Notes: generated by a model from the sequence alone, not told the origin. Positions 17,453-26,611 are shown, numbered from the stretch's first letter. The stretch: 64,000 nt of DNA from Actinoallomurus sp040655075 (GCF_040655075.1 NZ_JBFAJC010000001.1:409699-473698); one strand, 5' to 3'. Program-made: numbers and translations.

Positions 17453-17509
17453 GTTAATGGTTAACCTATTGTCTGTCATTAAGGTCAACCATTAACGTCT
17501 GCGGTTAAC
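17453..17509. promoter_or_regulatory. Operator-like inverted repeats between the two wall-recycling operons
   Basis: GTTAATGGTTAACCT (17453-17467) and AGGTCAACCATTAAC (17482-17496) are complementary at 14 of 15 positions. Each contains a smaller dyad (GGTTAACC, GGTCAACC), and a third related GGTTAACA lies at 17503. This AT-rich cluster sits between starts 17443 and 17531 and could bind one repressor controlling both directions. Confidence 0.65.
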
Positions 17510-17530
17510 ACGTTGCTCGGAGGACCTTCC

Positions 17531-19093
17531 ATGACGACCCTCACTTCGCCCGGCCGTAGCGGTATCCGGTTCTGGACCACCTCCATCGCTCTCACCGCCG
17601 CCGCGCTCACCGTGGCCGCCTGCTCGCCCAGCGGTTCACAGAACTCCTCGTCCTCATCCGGCGCCTCCACATTCGTCGTCGCCCGAACGGGTGACGTCGA
17701 CAAACTCGATCCGCAGTTGGCGACGGCGTTCCAGACCCAGCAGACACTGGGCCTCGTCTACTCCAGGTTGGTGACGACCAGCCCCACCGGTCAGATCCAG
17801 CCCGACCTGGCGACCCAGTGGAAGGTCTCGCCTGACGGGCGGACCGTCGACTTCACCCTTCGCCAGGGCGTGACCTGGCAGGACGGTTCGCCGTTCACCT
17901 CGGGCGACGTCAAAGCGTCGATCGAGCGGATTCTCGACCAGAAGACCAGCGCGGTCGCCCGCTCGAACCTGACCGCGATCGAGAAGGTCGACGCCCCTGA
18001 CAACGCCACGGTCGTGCTGCACCTGTCGGGGCCGTCGGCATCGCTCCTCTACTCGCTGGCGACGGTGAACTCCTCGATCGAGTCCGCCAAGGACATCTCC
18101 GCCGGGACGGTCGGCAAGAAGCCCAACGGGACCGGAGCGTTCGCCTGGAGCGCGTGGAACCCCGGCCAGCAGGTCGTCCTCACCGGCAACGCGAAGTACT
18201 TCGGTGGCGCGCCGAAGATCAAGAAACTCGAGTTCCGGGTCATCCCGGACGAGTCGTCGATCCTGTCCGGCATGAAGGCCGGCGCGTTCCAGCTCGGCCT
18301 GATCTCCGACCCCGGCGTCGCTCGCCAGGCCGGCAAGTCCGGCACGTACTCGCTCGCCAAACAGCCGGCCCTGTCGTACCACGTCCTGATGCTCAACGGC
18401 CGGAAGGGCCCGCTGCGGACCCAGCAGGTGCGGCAGGCCATCAGCTGCGCCATCGACCGCAACCAGGTGGTGCAGACGGCGGCCTACGGAGACGGCACCG
18501 TGACCGGCCCCATCACCAGCCCGGCCTTCGCGTACTCGGCGACGGACGGCCTGCCCTGCACGCCGGGTGACGTGGCCAAGGCGCGCTCGATGCTGGCCGC
18601 GGCCGGTTACGCGAAGGGCTTCACCCTCACCACGATCGTCGAGACCGGTGAGTACGCCACCGCCGGTGCCGAGGCCCAGAACCTCCAGTCGCAGCTGTCC
18701 AAGATCGGCGTGAACCTGCAGCTGAAGCAGATGTCCACCGGGCCGTACGTGTCGGCGTGGCTCGCGGCGGACTATGACGCCGCCGTCGCGCTGAACGGTG
18801 GCTCGTACGACCCGTTCCTGATGTACGGGCGCTACTACACCTCCGGCGGCAGCCTCGCCAAACCGGCGGGCCTGGACTCCTCGACGCTGTCCGGCCTGCT
18901 CGGCCAGGGCAACTCCACCAGCGACGAGGGCAAGCGGCAGCAGGCCTTCCGCGACCTCCAGAAGGAGCTGCTGGCCGAGTCCCCGTGGGTCTGGATGTTC
19001 CGCTCGGACGACTACTACCTGGTCGGCTCGGGCGTCCACGGGTTCACGCCGCGTCCGGACGAGCTGCTCAGCTCCCTGGCCGGCGCGTCCTGA
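17531..19093 (+). CDS. ABC transporter substrate-binding lipoprotein, peptide/oligopeptide type
   Basis: 520 residues, SBP family 5 (DppA/OppA-like). The signal peptide ends at lipobox LTVAAC with C31 as lipidated residue. LDPQLATAFQTQQTLGLVYSRL, LATQWKVSPDGRTVDFTLRQGVTWQDGSPFTSGDVKASI and VRQAISCAIDR are family hallmarks. GGAGGA precedes ATG 17531. It heads a five-gene importer followed by murQ, so the ligand is probably a murein peptide, MurNAc-peptide or related fragment; this is inferred from context. Confidence 0.93.
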   Translation: MTTLTSPGRSGIRFWTTSIALTAAALTVAACSPSGSQNSSSSSGASTFVVARTGDVDKLDPQLATAFQTQQTLGLVYSRLVTTSPTGQIQPDLATQWKVSPDGRTVDFTLRQGVTWQDGSPFTSGDVKASIERILDQKTSAVARSNLTAIEKVDAPDNATVVLHLSGPSASLLYSLATVNSSIESAKDISAGTVGKKPNGTGAFAWSAWNPGQQVVLTGNAKYFGGAPKIKKLEFRVIPDESSILSGMKAGAFQLGLISDPGVARQAGKSGTYSLAKQPALSYHVLMLNGRKGPLRTQQVRQAISCAIDRNQVVQTAAYGDGTVTGPITSPAFAYSATDGLPCTPGDVAKARSMLAAAGYAKGFTLTTIVETGEYATAGAEAQNLQSQLSKIGVNLQLKQMSTGPYVSAWLAADYDAAVALNGGSYDPFLMYGRYYTSGGSLAKPAGLDSSTLSGLLGQGNSTSDEGKRQQAFRDLQKELLAESPWVWMFRSDDYYLVGSGVHGFTPRPDELLSSLAGAS

Positions 19094-19104
19094 GAGCGGC
19101 GAGC

Positions 19105-20067
19105 ATGCTGAACTGGCGATGGCTGGGCGCCCGGCTCCTGGGCGCGCTGATCACCCTGCTGGGGGTGACGGTGGTCGTCTTCGTCGTCCTGCGCGCCATT
19201 CCGGGAAACGCGATCACCGCGTCGCTCGGCGTCGAGTCCGGAACGCTGACCCCCGCGCAGCGGGCCTCGCTCGAGCACTTCTACGGGATCGACAAGCCCT
19301 GGTTCGCCCAGCTCTGGGGGTGGATCTCGGGCGTCGCGCACGGCGACCTGGGGCTGTCGCTGACCAGCGGCCAGTCCGTCACCGGCCTGGTGGGCAAGGC
19401 GCTGCCGGTTACGGTCGAACTCGCCGTGCTGTCCGCGGTGATCGGTACCGCCTTCGGCGTGCTGCTCGGTGTGCTCGCCGGCAGCCGGCCGGGGCGGGCC
19501 TCCGACTCGCTCACCCAGGGCGCGTCGCTGGTCGGCCTGGCGATCCCCGAGTTCGTGCTCGGCACCGCCGTGGTGACACTCCTCGCCGAGGCGTTCCACT
19601 ACTTCCCCGACACCGGGACGTTCGTGCCGCTGACCCGCTCGGTGGCGGGGAACATGAGCCAGATCCTCTACCCGTCCCTCGTGCTCGCGGTCGCGTTCGC
19701 GGCCAACGTGATGCGCACGACCCGATCGGAGTACGTCGAGATGGCCGAGGCCGACTACGTGCGCACCGCACGTGGCAAGGGGCTGTCGCCGGGCAGGGTC
19801 CGAACCTCGCACATCCTGCGTAACGCCACCATCCCGATCGTCACGCTGACCGGTATCCAGTTCGGCTACCTGCTCGGCGGCACCGTGATCATCGAGCAGA
19901 TCTTCGCGCTGCCCGGTATGGGACGCCTGCTGTTCACCGCCATCTCCAACCGGGACTACCCGGTGGTGCAGGGCACGGTGCTGGTCATCGCGGTGCTGTT
20001 CGTATTCGTCAACCTGCTCGTCGACCTGCTCTACCGGATCATCGACCCACGGACGCGTGCCGCATGA
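19105..20067 (+). CDS. ABC transporter permease, DppB type
   Basis: 320 residues, six predicted helices. The N-terminal helix RLLGALITLLGVTVVVFVVLRAIPG is typical of DppB/OppB, and the EAA loop appears as YVRTARGKGLSPGRVRTSHILRNATIPIVT. ATG 19105 was chosen because the longer frame overlaps the binding-protein gene. The gap to the binding-protein stop is only 11 bases. Confidence 0.93.
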   Translation: MLNWRWLGARLLGALITLLGVTVVVFVVLRAIPGNAITASLGVESGTLTPAQRASLEHFYGIDKPWFAQLWGWISGVAHGDLGLSLTSGQSVTGLVGKALPVTVELAVLSAVIGTAFGVLLGVLAGSRPGRASDSLTQGASLVGLAIPEFVLGTAVVTLLAEAFHYFPDTGTFVPLTRSVAGNMSQILYPSLVLAVAFAANVMRTTRSEYVEMAEADYVRTARGKGLSPGRVRTSHILRNATIPIVTLTGIQFGYLLGGTVIIEQIFALPGMGRLLFTAISNRDYPVVQGTVLVIAVLFVFVNLLVDLLYRIIDPRTRAA

Positions 20068-20083
20068 GTACGGAGGAGGGCGC

Positions 20084-20980
20084 ATGAGCGTACTGCCCAC
20101 GGTGGCCGAGCCCATCGACTCCGCCCCGGCCGCGCCCGGACGGTCGTGGCTGCTCGCCCGGGTCTGGCGGGACCGCAACGGGCGGATCGGCCTGACCGCC
20201 ATCCTGGTGCTCGCCGTCGTCGCCGTGCTCGGCGCGTTCGGGGTGCTGCCGCACGACCCGATCGCGCAGCACCCGGCCGCCCGGCTGCAGGGTCCGTCCG
20301 GCCGCTACTGGTTCGGTACCGACCAGTTCGGCCGGGACATCGCCGCGCGGGCCGCCGCCGGAATCTGGACGTCGCTGCGTGTCGCGGTCGTCTCGGTGGC
20401 GGCCGCGGCCGTGATCGGCTCGATCCTGGGCATCAGCGCCGGCTTCTTCCGCGGCTGGGTGGACCAGGTCGTCAGCCGCTTCGTCGACATTCTCTTCGCG
20501 TTCCCCGCGATCCTGCTGGCGCTCGCGGTCGTCAGCGCCCTGGGCAGCGGATGGCAGAACACCGCGATCGCGATCGCCGTCGTGTACACGCCGATCTTCG
20601 CCCGGGTGTCACGTGGGCCGACACTCGCCGTCGGCGTCTCGGAGTACGTGAAGGCACAGCGGGTGCTCGGCACGCCACTGCCGCGGATCCTCCTCCGCCA
20701 CGTACTGCCGAACGTCAGCGCGCCGATCATCGTGCAGGTGACGCTGGCGCTGTCCTGGGCGATCCTCACCGAGTCCGCGCTGTCGTTCCTCGGCCTGGGA
20801 ACACGCCCCCCGACGCCCAGCCTCGGCCTGATGGTCTCCGAGGCCCGGAACACCGTCGCGGACGCGTGGTGGACGCTGACCTTCCCGGCGCTCGCGATCG
20901 TCGTCGCGGTGATAGCACTCAACCTGCTCGGCGACGGCCTGCGCAGCGCACTCGACCCGCGAAGGGACTCCCGCCGATGA
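20084..20980 (+). CDS. ABC transporter permease, DppC type
   Basis: 298 residues. DppC-like N-terminus (WRDRNGRIGLTAILVLAVVAVLGAFG), then FGTDQFGRDIAARAAAGIWTSLRVAV, the EAA loop YVKAQRVLGTPLPRILLRHVLPNVSAPIIV, and ESALSFLGLGTRPPTPSLG. GGAGGAGGG lies 4 bases before ATG 20084. The stop overlaps the next start as ATGA. Confidence 0.93.
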   Translation: MSVLPTVAEPIDSAPAAPGRSWLLARVWRDRNGRIGLTAILVLAVVAVLGAFGVLPHDPIAQHPAARLQGPSGRYWFGTDQFGRDIAARAAAGIWTSLRVAVVSVAAAAVIGSILGISAGFFRGWVDQVVSRFVDILFAFPAILLALAVVSALGSGWQNTAIAIAVVYTPIFARVSRGPTLAVGVSEYVKAQRVLGTPLPRILLRHVLPNVSAPIIVQVTLALSWAILTESALSFLGLGTRPPTPSLGLMVSEARNTVADAWWTLTFPALAIVVAVIALNLLGDGLRSALDPRRDSRR

Positions 20981-21981
20981 GCGAACCGATGCTGGCGGTT
21001 CGCGGCCTGCACACCGCGATCCGCACTCCGTCCGGGCCGTTGGAGATCCTCCGGGGGATCGACCTCGAGGTGGACCGTGGCGAGACCCTCGCAGTGGTGG
21101 GCGAGTCCGGTTCGGGCAAGTCGTTCACCGCGCTGAGCATCGCCGGCCTGCTGCCGATCGGCGCCTCCGTCACCAGTGGTCAGGTCCTCCTGGAGGGCCG
21201 GGATCTGGTGGCACTGCGCGAGGCCGAGCGCCGTGCCGTACGCGGCGCCGAGATCGGCATGGTCTACCAGGATCCGATGACGTCCTTGAACCCGATGATG
21301 CGCGTCGGCAGACAGGTGACCGAGGGGCTGCGGGCGCACGGCTGGTCGAAGGAGGAGGCCCGCGAACGGGCGCTGACCGTGCTCGGCGAGGTCGGCCTGC
21401 CGTCGCCGCGGGCGCTGATGAGGCTCTACCCGCACCAGCTCTCCGGCGGCATGCGGCAGCGGGTGCTGATCGCGTGCGCGATCGCGCCCCGGCCCAAGGT
21501 GCTGATCGCCGATGAGCCGACCACGGCGCTGGACGTGACGATCCAGCAGCAGATCCTTCAGCTGGTCTCCAGGCTGCGGGACGAGTACGGGCTCGCCGTC
21601 GTCTGGATCACCCATGACCTCGGCGTGGTGGCGCGGATCGCCGATCGGGTCGCCGTCGTGTACGCCGGCCGGGGAATCGAGCTGGCTCGTACGCGCGAGC
21701 TGTTCGCCACCCCGAACCACCCCTATACCGACGGCCTCCTGCGCTCGCTGCCGACACCGGCCGATCCGCACCAGGCGCCGTTGCCGCAGATCGGCGGCAG
21801 CCCGGTCGCGCTGTCCGCGCTCCCGCCGGGCTGCCCGTTCGCGCCGCGCTGCCCCGAACGACAGGATCGCTGCGACACGGAGGAACCTCCCTTGATCGAC
21901 CGTGGCGGCTCACGAGCCGCATGCTGGGTGCCGCGCGGGGAATGGCGCGCGCCGTCCGCGGAGGTGACCTCCCGTGCCTGA
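20977..21981 (+). CDS. ABC transporter ATP-binding protein, DppD type
   Basis: 334 residues. Walker A GESGSGKS, Q-loop MVYQDPMTSLNP, signature LSGGMRQR, Walker B VLIADEPTTALD and switch THDLG. The C-terminal oligopeptide/dipeptide extension has a Cys-rich segment (CPFAPRCPERQDRC) typical of DppD/DppF. Start and stop both overlap neighbours. Confidence 0.94.
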   Translation: MSEPMLAVRGLHTAIRTPSGPLEILRGIDLEVDRGETLAVVGESGSGKSFTALSIAGLLPIGASVTSGQVLLEGRDLVALREAERRAVRGAEIGMVYQDPMTSLNPMMRVGRQVTEGLRAHGWSKEEARERALTVLGEVGLPSPRALMRLYPHQLSGGMRQRVLIACAIAPRPKVLIADEPTTALDVTIQQQILQLVSRLRDEYGLAVVWITHDLGVVARIADRVAVVYAGRGIELARTRELFATPNHPYTDGLLRSLPTPADPHQAPLPQIGGSPVALSALPPGCPFAPRCPERQDRCDTEEPPLIDRGGSRAACWVPRGEWRAPSAEVTSRA

Positions 21982-22987
21982 CCGGCCGATGCCCGGTGCG
22001 GAGGGCCCCTCCCGAGAGATCGCGATCGAGGTCCGCGACGTCGTAAAGCATTACCGCACGCCGGGGCGCGGCGAGGTCCACGCGCTCGACCGGGTGAGCG
22101 TGAGCGTCGGACGCGGTCAGGTGCTCGGCGTCGTCGGGGAGAGCGGCTGCGGGAAATCGACACTCGCGCGGCTGCTGACACGACTCGAACGGCCGGACTC
22201 CGGCAGCGTCGAGATCATGGGCCGGCGGATCGACCTCGCCAAGCGACGAGAACTGCGCGAACTGCGGCGCGTCGTCCAGCTCGTGTTCCAGGACCCGTAC
22301 GCCTCCCTCGATCCACGACAGCGGATCGGCGCCGCGCTGGCCGAGGTCCTGACGGTGCACCGGCTGGGGGCCGGTTCGGGCCGTGTCGAAGAGCTGCTCG
22401 ACACGGTCGGGTTGCCGCCGTCGACCGCCGACCGGTACCCCCACCAGCTCTCCGGCGGACAGCGGCAACGCATCGGGATCGCCCGGGCGCTCGCCGTCCA
22501 GCCACAGATCCTCGTGCTGGACGAACCCGTGTCGGCGCTGGACGTGTCGGTCCGCGCGGAGATCATCAACCTGCTGGCCCGGCTGCGCGGTGAGCTCGGG
22601 CTGACGTTCGTCTTCATCTCTCATGACCTCGGCATGGTGCGCCATCTCGCCGACCAGATCGCGGTGATGTACCTCGGGAAGATCGTCGAGTACGGACCGT
22701 GGGACGTCGTGTCCGATACCCCGGGGCATCCGTACACCAGGGCGCTGCAGGCGGCGGTGCCGATCGCCGACCCCGGGCTCGACGCTCCGCCGGCCGACGT
22801 GGTCGTCACCGGGGAGGTTCCGGACGCCGCCGACCCGCCGTCGGGATGCCGTTTCCACCCGCGATGCCCGCTGTCCGAAGATCGCTGCCGTGGGGTCGAA
22901 CCGCTCATGCTTCCCGAGTCCGGCGGGCATCGGCTGGCCTGCCACGTCGTGAACAGCGAAACGACGGCCGAGGGGGCGGGCCGGTGA
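21974..22987 (+). CDS. ABC transporter ATP-binding protein, DppF type
   Basis: 337 residues from GTG 21974, overlapping the previous gene by 8 bases. Walker A GESGCGKST, Q-loop LVFQDPYASLDPRQ, signature LSGGQRQR, Walker B ILVLDEPVSALD, switch ISHDLG, and the C-terminal CRFHPRCPLSEDRC extension. Paired with the DppD-type ATPase to form a heterodimeric motor. Confidence 0.94.
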   Translation: MPDRPMPGAEGPSREIAIEVRDVVKHYRTPGRGEVHALDRVSVSVGRGQVLGVVGESGCGKSTLARLLTRLERPDSGSVEIMGRRIDLAKRRELRELRRVVQLVFQDPYASLDPRQRIGAALAEVLTVHRLGAGSGRVEELLDTVGLPPSTADRYPHQLSGGQRQRIGIARALAVQPQILVLDEPVSALDVSVRAEIINLLARLRGELGLTFVFISHDLGMVRHLADQIAVMYLGKIVEYGPWDVVSDTPGHPYTRALQAAVPIADPGLDAPPADVVVTGEVPDAADPPSGCRFHPRCPLSEDRCRGVEPLMLPESGGHRLACHVVNSETTAEGAGR

Positions 22988-23062
22988 CCATGGCCACGGG
23001 CCGCTCCTCGACCGCGCGGTAGGGCCGCCCGCTGAGAGAAGTCTCCGACAGAAAGGCCGTTC

Positions 23063-24004
23063 GTGAACCACTTCGGAATCCGGGTCGCGTCCCCGACCGA
23101 GCAGGTCAACACCCGGACCGCCGAACTCGACGCCGTGTCGACGCTCGAGCTCGTCTGCCTGCTTCACGAGGAGGACCGCACCGTCCCCGACGCGGTCGCC
23201 GTGGTGCTGCCCCGACTGGCCGCGCTGGTGGACGACGCGGCGATGCGGGTCACCGACGGTGGCCGGGTGCACTACTTCGGTGCGGGGACGTCCGGACGGC
23301 TCGGCGTGCTCGACGCGGCTGAACTGCTCCCGACATTCGGATTGCCCGATGACGTGGTCATCGCCCATCAGGCCGGCGGCGCCAAGGCGTTGGTTCGTGC
23401 CGTCGAGGACGCCGAGGACGAGGACCACGGGGCCGACGCCGCCGACGTCACCGAGGCGGACATGGTGATCGGCCTGACCGCCTCCGGTCGTACTCCCTAT
23501 GTCGGGGCGGCGCTGACGGCCGCTCGCACCGCCGGGGCGGCCACCGCGCTCATCACCTCGAACCCGAACGCCTCGCTGGCAGAGTTCGCGGACCATCTGC
23601 TCGTCGCCGACACCGGCCCGGAGGCGATCACGGGTTCCACCCGGCTCAAGGCCGGCACCGCGCAGAAGCTCATCCTGAACGCGTTCTCGACCGCGCTGAT
23701 GGTGCGGCTGGGCCACACCTACCGCAACCTGATGGTCGACATGCGGGCGACCAACGCGAAACTGCGCGGACGGACGATGCGGTTGCTCGTGCAGGCCACC
23801 GGAGCGGACGATGCCGAATGCGCGGAGGCACTCGATCTCTGCGGTGACCTGAAGACCGCGCTGGTCTTCCTGCTCGCGCGGCGGCACACGGCGGCGGCGC
23901 CCCAGCAGTGCCGAGCGGCGCTGGAGATGTCCGGTGGGCGGGTCCGGCAGGCGCTGGCGACCCTGAACGTCGACCCCTCGCCCCCGGCCGATCTCCAGGC
24001 ATGA
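23063..24004 (+). CDS. murQ: N-acetylmuramic acid 6-phosphate etherase
   Basis: 313 residues, the usual MurQ length. The sugar-isomerase (SIS) core has VHYFGAGTSGRLGVLDAAELLPTFG, IGLTASGRTPYVGAAL, TGSTRLKAGTAQKLILNAFSTALMVRLGHTYRNLMVDM. MurQ removes the lactyl ether from MurNAc-6-phosphate, giving GlcNAc-6-phosphate and D-lactate. It is the last gene of the ABC importer operon; GTG 23063 has AGAAAGG upstream and lies 75 bases after the ATPase gene. Together with anmK across the divergent region it defines a cell-wall salvage locus. Confidence 0.93.
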   Translation: MNHFGIRVASPTEQVNTRTAELDAVSTLELVCLLHEEDRTVPDAVAVVLPRLAALVDDAAMRVTDGGRVHYFGAGTSGRLGVLDAAELLPTFGLPDDVVIAHQAGGAKALVRAVEDAEDEDHGADAADVTEADMVIGLTASGRTPYVGAALTAARTAGAATALITSNPNASLAEFADHLLVADTGPEAITGSTRLKAGTAQKLILNAFSTALMVRLGHTYRNLMVDMRATNAKLRGRTMRLLVQATGADDAECAEALDLCGDLKTALVFLLARRHTAAAPQQCRAALEMSGGRVRQALATLNVDPSPPADLQA

Positions 24005-24347
24005 CCGGGCCGCCGTCGAGGGCGTGTTCGCCGGCGGCCGGATCAGCGGGGTGCAGACATGGAAGGCGTCTTTCGCGGTTCGTGAAAATTGCCGCGCATC
24101 ACACCCGTGCGCTTTTCACATGGCCGGAACGGGCCAGGGGCTCGTAACGGGCGGTCCCGGCGATCCGGGTGCCGCCGAAAGCCGCCTCTCCAGCGATCCG
24201 TCCGAGTGGTGCCCAGCACTTCGCGGTCGGAAGGCGGCCGACCGGCCGCCGGTGGACCATGGCCCGCGTAGACGCCGATGGCGCCGAGGATCTACGGTTT
24301 TGGCGGAATTCTGACCAAGATCGAATCCGAGATGACACGGTGGTGTC
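24005..24347. other. 343-base intergenic region after murQ
   Basis: No convincing gene. A weak stem pairs GTGAAAA (24082-24088) with TTTTCAC (24113-24119). The right end holds the start-codon hairpin of the response regulator gene. Confidence 0.5.
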
Positions 24348-24349
24348 AT
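24332..24349 (+). promoter_or_regulatory. Hairpin covering the response-regulator start codon
   Basis: ATGACAC (24332-24338) and GTGTCAT (24343-24349) pair around GGTG; the right arm includes the first two bases of ATG 24348. No Shine-Dalgarno is evident. It could be a DNA operator dyad or a translational block. Confidence 0.4.
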
Positions 24350-25037
24350 GACCGCCCAAGCCGAGCCGCGGGACGCGCCGCGGTCGCGCCTTCTGCTCGT
24401 CGAGGACGACGGGGAACTCAGCGAGATGCTCGCCCGGCTCTTCTCCGACGAGGGCTACATCGTCGACGTCGCCCGCGACGGCCAGCGCGGCCTGCACCTG
24501 GGCCTCAGCCGGTCGTACGACGCGATGATCATTGACCGGGGGCTGCCCGCGATCGACGGCCTCGACCTGCTGATCCGGCTGCGCCGGCGGGCGGTCGCCA
24601 CCCCCGTCCTGGTCCTGACCGCGCTCGGCGCCCTCGCCGACCGGGTCGCCGGGCTCGACGCGGGCGCCGAGGACTACCTGATCAAACCGTTCGAGGTCGA
24701 CGAGCTGCTGGCGCGGGTACGCGCCCTGCACCGCCGCAACCGCGACAGCGCCCAGGTCCTGCCGTTGGGCGACGGCCGGTTCGACCTGACGACCCGGGTC
24801 GTGACCCTGCCCGACGGCGGGCAGGTGGCGCTGTCGGGCCGGGAGTACGAGCTGCTGCGGGTGCTGGCGGCGCGCCCCGACCAGGTGCACACCCGTGCCG
24901 CGCTGCGCGAACGCGTCTTCGAGGCGGCACAGGCGGAGTCCATCGTCGACACCTACGTCTACTACCTGCGCAACAAGCTCGGCCGGAAGGCCGTGCGCAC
25001 CGTGCGCGGCGTGGGCTACCAGGCAGGTGAGCTGTGA
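24348..25037 (+). CDS. OmpR/QseB-type response regulator
   Basis: 229 residues. The receiver has LLVEDDGELSEML, phospho-acceptor D63 in MIIDRGLPAIDG, LVLTALG and IKPFEVDELLARVRAL. The winged helix has LSGREYELLRVLAARPDQVHTRAALRERVF and SIVDTYVYYLRNKLG. The stop overlaps the kinase GTG as GTGA, so the two genes are coupled. An inverted repeat embraces the start codon. Confidence 0.95.
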   Translation: MTAQAEPRDAPRSRLLLVEDDGELSEMLARLFSDEGYIVDVARDGQRGLHLGLSRSYDAMIIDRGLPAIDGLDLLIRLRRRAVATPVLVLTALGALADRVAGLDAGAEDYLIKPFEVDELLARVRALHRRNRDSAQVLPLGDGRFDLTTRVVTLPDGGQVALSGREYELLRVLAARPDQVHTRAALRERVFEAAQAESIVDTYVYYLRNKLGRKAVRTVRGVGYQAGEL

Positions 25038-26479
25038 GCCGGATCGGGGGCGGCACGCGGGGGAGCCGTGAGCGGATCGCCGGACCATCGGATGGGAGAG
25101 CCGTGACCAGAGCACCGGACCTCGAGCGCCGTCTGCTGATCCGCGCCCGCATGGTCATCACCGCTCAGGTCGCCGGCGCGGTCACCCTCGTCATCGCACT
25201 CGTCGGGGTGCTGGTCTACTGCGTGACGATCGATGGCCAGGTCTCCTCCGCACGGCGGGACCTGGCCGTCGCGGTCGCGCGTGCCGACCTCGCCCACCCG
25301 CCGCCCTGCATCTGGCTCTTCGAACTGCGGGGCGACGCCCTGACCGCGTCCCCCGGGGCACCCACCGATCTGCCCCTGCGCGCCGACCTGCGCCGGGTCG
25401 CCGCCGACCACCGCCCCCGGACCGGTCGGCTCACGGTCGGCGGGCGGGCCTACATCGTACGGACCGAGTTCCGGGTCGGCGTGGTCCGGCAGGCGCTCAT
25501 CGACCTGCGTTACCAGGTGGAGGAGCGGCGTCGCCTGTACGTCGCGCTGGCCGCGGCCGAGGCCGCCGGGCTGCTGGCCGCGCTGCTCGTGGGTCAGCTG
25601 CTCGCCCGCCGGGCGATCGCGCCGCTGGGCGAGGCGCTCGCCCGCCAGCGGAGGTTCGTGGCCGACGCGAGCCATGAACTGCGCACGCCGCTGACCCAGC
25701 TGCACACGCGGGCGCAGCTGCTGGAACGGCGGCTGCGGCCCGACGCCGACCCGTCGGCCCTGGCCGTCGAGGTGAGCCGGATGGTCACCGGGACCCGCCA
25801 GCTCGGCGAGGTGATCGACGACCTGCTCCTGTCCGCACAGCTGCGGCAGACGCGCCGGATGTTCGGCCCGGTCGACCTCGGCGCCATCGCCGACGGCCTG
25901 ATCACCGCCGAGAGCGCCCGCGCCGAGGCGCGCGAGGTGACCCTGGAGGTACGGCTCCGGGACCTGGGCCCGCACGTCGTGCGCGGCGTCGAACCCGCGC
26001 TGCGGCGGGTGGTCACCTCACTGGTCGACAACGCCTTCGGCCACACCGCGCCCGGCGGCCACATCACGGTGACGCTCTTCCGCGACGGGGCCATGGTCGA
26101 GCTGGAGGTCCGCGACGACGGCGTGGGGCTCGACCCGCGGGACGCCGAGCGGCTGTTCACCCGGTTCGCCCGCGGGGAGCACGGGGCGGGCCGCCGGTTC
26201 GGCCTCGGGCTGGCCCTGGTGCGCGAGGTCGTCGACGGCCACGGCGGCACGATCGAGGTGGACGGCCGCCCCGGCGCGGGGGCGGCCTTCACCGTCCGGC
26301 TGCCCGCCGAGCGGACGGCCCCGGCCACGCGGTCCACCGGTGCCGAGTCGCCCGAGCGGTCCACCCGTACCGAGCGGTCCAGCCGCACCGAGCCGGTGGA
26401 CCAGGCCGAGCCCGCCGCCGATCCGGTCAGCCCGTCTCCGCCTCGACCAGTGGCCGCCCGGCGGTCTCCATCCCGGTGA
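25034..26479 (+). CDS. Two-component sensor histidine kinase
   Basis: Up to 481 residues from GTG 25034 (a second GTG at 25103 would give 458). A membrane helix at about 42-65 precedes a short external sensor region (HPPPCIWLFELRGD), a second helix lies at about 175-194, the H-box is RRFVADASHELRTPLTQLHTRAQ, then N-box VTSLVDNAFGHTAPGG and ATPase boxes DDGVGLD and GLGLALVREVVDGHGG. The C-terminal 50 residues are a disordered Ser/Thr/Arg/Pro tail. The partner is the overlapping response regulator; the stimulus is unknown. Confidence 0.93.
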   Translation: MSRIGGGTRGSRERIAGPSDGRAVTRAPDLERRLLIRARMVITAQVAGAVTLVIALVGVLVYCVTIDGQVSSARRDLAVAVARADLAHPPPCIWLFELRGDALTASPGAPTDLPLRADLRRVAADHRPRTGRLTVGGRAYIVRTEFRVGVVRQALIDLRYQVEERRRLYVALAAAEAAGLLAALLVGQLLARRAIAPLGEALARQRRFVADASHELRTPLTQLHTRAQLLERRLRPDADPSALAVEVSRMVTGTRQLGEVIDDLLLSAQLRQTRRMFGPVDLGAIADGLITAESARAEAREVTLEVRLRDLGPHVVRGVEPALRRVVTSLVDNAFGHTAPGGHITVTLFRDGAMVELEVRDDGVGLDPRDAERLFTRFARGEHGAGRRFGLGLALVREVVDGHGGTIEVDGRPGAGAAFTVRLPAERTAPATRSTGAESPERSTRTERSSRTEPVDQAEPAADPVSPSPPRPVAARRSPSR

Positions 26480-26551
26480 GCCACAGCACGAGCGTCGCGG
26501 CGGCGACGAGGGCCGCGAGCAGGCAGAACCGTCCCTTTGCCTGACACGTTA

Positions 26552-26604
26552 CGAAACTTGGAAGGTTCGTTCCCTTGAATCGTTCGTGTTTCTGGCGGTA
26601 GGTT
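26552..26604 (+). promoter_or_regulatory. furA promoter with Fur-box-like dyad
   Basis: CGAAACTTGGAAGGTTCG (26552-26569) is a near-perfect dyad. TTGAAT (26575-26580) and TAGGTT (26599-26604) with an 18-base spacer form a -35/-10 pair only 7 bases before the furA ATG, implying a leaderless mRNA. The layout matches the autoregulated furA-katG promoters known in actinomycetes. Confidence 0.65.
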
Positions 26605-26611
26605 GGGCGGC

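Noticed and set aside
21608..23887. 759-codon minus-strand frame opposite the ABC ATPases and murQ
   Set aside because: The plus strand has unambiguous Walker and SIS motifs there; the antisense frame has no recognisable domain.
24082..24119. GTGAAAA...TTTTCAC stem after murQ as terminator
   Set aside because: The stem is 7 bp around a 24-base loop and lies 78 bases after the stop; too weak to call.
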